A DNA stretch of 15,459 nucleotides from Micromonosporaceae bacterium (GTDB lineage: Bacteria > Actinomycetota > Actinomycetes > Mycobacteriales > Micromonosporaceae). The DNA lies in NCBI GenBank assembly GCA_019690055.1, contig JADGGF010000045.1, positions 1 through 15,459 of the forward strand. Direction: 5' to 3'. Positions 12,945 to 15,459 of the stretch are shown in pieces. Positions within the stretch are counted from its first letter, which is position 1; the number at the start of each line of letters is the position of its first letter. The position numbers and the translations under genes were made by a program. A model generated the notes under the pieces. The model was not told the origin of the DNA. It searched no databases and saw only the letters and a list, made by a program, of their open reading frames with translations.

Positions 12945-15226
12945 CCACTCAGGCACCCTCTCCCGTCGGATCGGCGACGCCCGCCCGCACCCCGGGCGGG
13001 ATCGGCGAGAGCCCGGCCCGGCCCGACGGCACGCTCAAGGTGACCGGGCAGTTCGCCTACTCCTCCGATCTCTGGCTGGACGAGGCGCTCTTCGGGGTGA
13101 CGCTGCGCTCGCCCCATGCCCGGGCGTGCATCACCGGCATCGACATCGCCAAAGCCCTGGCCGTGCCCGGGGTCCACGCCGTGCTCACCCACGAGGACGT
13201 CCCCGGGCTGCCGTACTACGGCCTGGACCACCCCGACCAACCGGTCCTCGCCATCGACGAGGTGCGCTACCAGGGTGAGCCCGTGGCGATCCTCGCGGCC
13301 ACCGACCCGCACACGGCTCGGCGGGCCCTGAGTCTCATCGAGGTCACCTACGACGTGCTGCCGCCGGTGACCGATGCCCGCCGCGCGGTCTTCGATCCGT
13401 CGATCGACCGGGTGCACCCCGACGGCAACGTTGTCCGCCACCAACCGGTCCGGGTCGGCTCAGCCGACGAGGTGACCGCCGACGTCGTGGTGGTCGGCGA
13501 GTACGAGGTGGGCATGCAGGACCAGGCGTTCCTCGGCCCGGAGTCCGGCCTGGCCGTCCCGGCCGAGAACGGCGGGGTCGACCTCTACATCGCCACCCAG
13601 TGGCTGCACGTCGACCGGGGGCAGATCGCGCGCTGCCTCGATCTGCCGGAGGAGAAGGTACGGCTGACACTGGCCGGCGTGGGCGGGGCGTTCGGCGCCC
13701 GCGAGGATCTGTCGATGCAGGTGCACGCGTGCATGCTCGCCCTGCACACCGGCAAGCCCGTCCGGATGTCGTACGACCGGGCGGAGTCGTTCCTCGGGCA
13801 CGTGCACCGGCACCCGGCGTGGCTGCGCTACGAGCACGGCGCGACCCGCGACGGGAAGCTCGTGTACGTCAAGGCGACCATCGTCCTCGACGGCGGGGCG
13901 TACACCTCCACCACCCCGGCGGTCGTGGGTAACGCGGCGTCGCTGGGTGTGGGGCCGTACGAGGTGCCACACATCGCCATCGATGTCTACGGGGCCCGTA
14001 CGAACAACCCGCCCTGCGGGGCCATGCGCGGCTTCGGGGCTGTGCAGGTCTGCTACGCGTACGAGTCGCAGATGGACGCGCTCGCCGCCGAACTGGGCCT
14101 TTCCCCGGTGGAGATCCGGATCCGCAACGCGGTCTCGCAGGGATCGAAGCTCGCCACCGGGCAGGTGATCGACTCGCCGGCCCCGCTCGCCGACATGCTG
14201 CGCCGGGTCGCCAGCCTGCCGCTGCCGCCATCCACAGTGGACTCGTCCGGCGACCTGCCCGGGGGATACGGCAACACGACGCGGGGTGAGGGGGTCCGGC
14301 GCGGCGTCGGCTACGGCGTGGGCATCAAGAACATCTGCTTCTCCGAGGGGTTCGACGACTACGCCACCGCCCGGGTCCGGCTGGCGGTGGTCGGCGGGGA
14401 ACCGGTCGTGACCGTGCACACCGCCGCCGCCGAGGTGGGCCAAGGCCTGGTCACCCTGCAGCAGCAGATCGTGCGCACCGAGCTGGGTGTCTCGACGGTG
14501 CTGCTGCAGCCGGCCGACACGACCATCGGCTCGGCCGGCTCGTCCTCAGCCTCCCGGCAGTCGTACATGACCGGCGGGGCCGTGAAGGCGGCCTGCGAGG
14601 CCGTGCGCACCCGCGTGGCGCAGCGGCTGGGACACTCCACTGTGGAGCTTGTCGGCGGCAAGGTCCTGGCGGGCGACACGATCGTCGATCTTGCCGCGGC
14701 GGTGGGGGACGAGCCGATCGAGGAGACCGTGGTCTTCCGGCACCGACCGACCGTCCCGATGGATCCGGTCACCGGACAGGGCGACTCCCACGTGCAGCTC
14801 GCGCTGTGCGTGCACCGGGCGGTGGTCGACGTCGACGTCGAGCTGGGGCTGGTGAAGGTGGTCGAGCTCGCCGCGGTGCAGGACGTGGGCCGGGTCATGA
14901 ACCGGGTGGCGCTGGAGGGCCAGATTCACGGCGGTAGCGCGCAGGGCCTGGGGCTCGCGCTCATGGAGGAGATCCAGGTCGTCGACGGCCTGGTCCGCAA
15001 CCCCTCCTTTACCGACTATCTGATCCCCACGATCCTCGACGTGCCGCCGATGCCCCTGACGATCCTGGAGCACCCCGACCCGCACGCGCCGTACGGGCTG
15101 CGTGGCGCCGGCGAACCACCGACCCTCTCGTCGACCCCGGCGATCGCCGCCGCCGTCCGGGCCGCCACCGGCCTGCGCCTGCGGCGGGTCCCCATCCGCC
15201 CCGAGCACATCACCCACCCGACCTGA
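12941..15226 (+). CDS. Xanthine-dehydrogenase-family molybdopterin-binding (large) subunit
   Basis: This 761-residue catalytic subunit binds the molybdopterin cytosine dinucleotide or related cofactor and hydroxylates a purine-like heterocycle. Landmarks are the N-terminal a/b hammerhead opening (RPDGTLKVTGQFAYSSD) and the GVGGAFGAREDLSMQ cofactor loop (from about 246). Next are the AMRGFGAVQ segment with the substrate-site arginine (about 361-369), EVGQG (498-502) and the catalytic glutamate in LRGAGEPP (Glu725). GGAGG 7 bp upstream and an ATGA overlap with the deaminase stop fix the ATG at 12941. No XdhC/MocA-type maturation gene is visible in the window. Purine specificity is inferred from context; CO dehydrogenase is unlikely because the C-S-F-R-type active-site loop of true CoxL is not seen. 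Confidence 0.93.
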   Translation: MTTQAPSPVGSATPARTPGGIGESPARPDGTLKVTGQFAYSSDLWLDEALFGVTLRSPHARACITGIDIAKALAVPGVHAVLTHEDVPGLPYYGLDHPDQPVLAIDEVRYQGEPVAILAATDPHTARRALSLIEVTYDVLPPVTDARRAVFDPSIDRVHPDGNVVRHQPVRVGSADEVTADVVVVGEYEVGMQDQAFLGPESGLAVPAENGGVDLYIATQWLHVDRGQIARCLDLPEEKVRLTLAGVGGAFGAREDLSMQVHACMLALHTGKPVRMSYDRAESFLGHVHRHPAWLRYEHGATRDGKLVYVKATIVLDGGAYTSTTPAVVGNAASLGVGPYEVPHIAIDVYGARTNNPPCGAMRGFGAVQVCYAYESQMDALAAELGLSPVEIRIRNAVSQGSKLATGQVIDSPAPLADMLRRVASLPLPPSTVDSSGDLPGGYGNTTRGEGVRRGVGYGVGIKNICFSEGFDDYATARVRLAVVGGEPVVTVHTAAAEVGQGLVTLQQQIVRTELGVSTVLLQPADTTIGSAGSSSASRQSYMTGGAVKAACEAVRTRVAQRLGHSTVELVGGKVLAGDTIVDLAAAVGDEPIEETVVFRHRPTVPMDPVTGQGDSHVQLALCVHRAVVDVDVELGLVKVVELAAVQDVGRVMNRVALEGQIHGGSAQGLGLALMEEIQVVDGLVRNPSFTDYLIPTILDVPPMPLTILEHPDPHAPYGLRGAGEPPTLSSTPAIAAAVRAATGLRLRRVPIRPEHITHPT

Positions 15227-15298
15227 GCCCTCATGTGCTTCGGGGTGTTGCGTGGGCGGCAGCAGAGCCGTTTGTTGATGGCTGTGGATTTCCGGGGT

Positions 15299-15346
15299 GA
15301 TCTTGGAAATTGGTACCCCCTATAAGGGGGTCTAGTTTCCAAGATC
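15299..15346. repeat. 48-bp imperfect palindrome downstream of the purine operon
   Basis: The left arm (15299-15321) and right arm (15325-15346) match at 20 of 23 positions around an ATA loop. The outer 11 bp (GATCTTGGAAA / TTTCCAAGATC) and inner 7 bp (ACCCCCT / AGGGGGT) are perfect, with a short mismatched middle. It lies 72 bp after the operon stop, between converging genes, and would form a very stable hairpin. It is markedly AT-richer outside the G/C runs than its surroundings. A bidirectional terminator or a REP/MITE-like element are the main options. Confidence 0.8.
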
Positions 15347-15402
15347 GGGGATTGGGGGCATCGGCGGCACTGGCATCACGACAGTGGCCGGGTGGGCGGA
15401 GG

Positions 15403-15459
15403 CTAGCGGGGCGGGACGGCGAGCGCCTGGGCGTCGGTGGCCAGGATGCGGCGCGAGAG
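15403..15459 (-). CDS. C-terminal end of an opposing gene (partial)
   Basis: Reading leftward from the window edge, 18 sense codons (LSRRILATDAQALAVPPR) run into a TAG at 15405-15403. Codon use is GC-rich at third positions and the frame lies beyond the palindrome, as expected for a converging gene. The fragment is too short to identify and could be chance. The preceding 15227-15402 stretch otherwise holds only the palindrome. Confidence 0.35.
   Translation of the reverse strand, partial: LSRRILATDAQALAVPPR

Noticed and set aside
2026..15098. Frequent CGTACG hexamer (about 17 copies by eye)
   Set aside because: It is about three times a simple composition estimate, but it is easily explained by codon-pair preferences around TAC, CGT and ACG. 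It is too weak without a codon-shuffled control.
15233..15325. Small 30-codon ORF (MCFGVLRGRQQSRL...) after the purine operon
   Set aside because: It has no ribosome binding site, its codon use is unlike the other genes, and its 3' end is formed by the palindrome, so it is probably a chance frame in a repeat.
1..15459. CRISPR array, tRNA, rRNA, integrase, toxin-antitoxin or defence genes
   Set aside because: No regularly spaced repeats, cloverleaf-like sequences or recognisable proteins of these types were seen on either strand.

Overview
The window is a very GC-rich stretch (roughly 73% G+C by eye) with GTG starts, ATGA overlaps and strong third-position GC bias. It carries a mycothiol biosynthesis gene (mshA) and a gene of the mycothiol-dependent maleylpyruvate isomerase family, which point to an actinomycete (Actinomycetota). 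The neighbourhood of murB, an SDR gene, mshA, a ybjN-like gene and a phosphoglycerate mutase resembles the Mycobacterium tuberculosis Rv0482-Rv0489 region, but with a different internal order. A Micromonosporales- or Frankiales-like actinomycete is my guess; genus cannot be fixed from this sequence.

Left part (1-4741, all + strand): a 5'-truncated metal-binding lipoprotein gene, an ABC ATPase and an ABC-3 permease form one zinc/manganese uptake operon (znuA-znuC-znuB). They are followed by phosphoglycerate mutase (gpmA) and an MFS exporter. The first bases carry a Tn5-end-like 19-mer exactly where the lipoprotein reading frame breaks, so the left edge may be a contig end with library adapter residue.

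Middle part (4824-9955): an SDR oxidoreductase (-) lies divergent from mshA (+), which overlaps the ybjN-like gene. murB (-) converges on these genes across a pair of near-identical palindromes. murB in turn is divergent, by only 33 bp, from the maleylpyruvate-isomerase-family gene (+). These genes cover mycothiol synthesis, probable mycothiol use and cell-wall precursor synthesis.

Right part (10069-15226, + strand): a purine-oxidation operon. It encodes the FAD subunit, the [2Fe-2S] subunit, an 8-oxoguanine/guanine-type amidohydrolase deaminase and the molybdopterin subunit of a xanthine-dehydrogenase-family enzyme. The deaminase lies between the iron-sulfur and molybdenum subunits and is tied to both by translational coupling. 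The predicted outcome is conversion of oxidised or normal purines to urate. The window ends with a 48-bp imperfect palindrome and the last codons of an opposing gene.

Besides the genes, the window holds several layers of repeats. There is a 36-bp element present in the mshA leader and also in frame inside the [2Fe-2S] subunit gene. There are also twin 23-25 bp palindromes, a 28-bp tandem repeat, and a dispersed 11-bp palindrome (TCCACWGTGGA) found four times exactly. I saw no tRNA, rRNA, CRISPR array, transposase or integrase.
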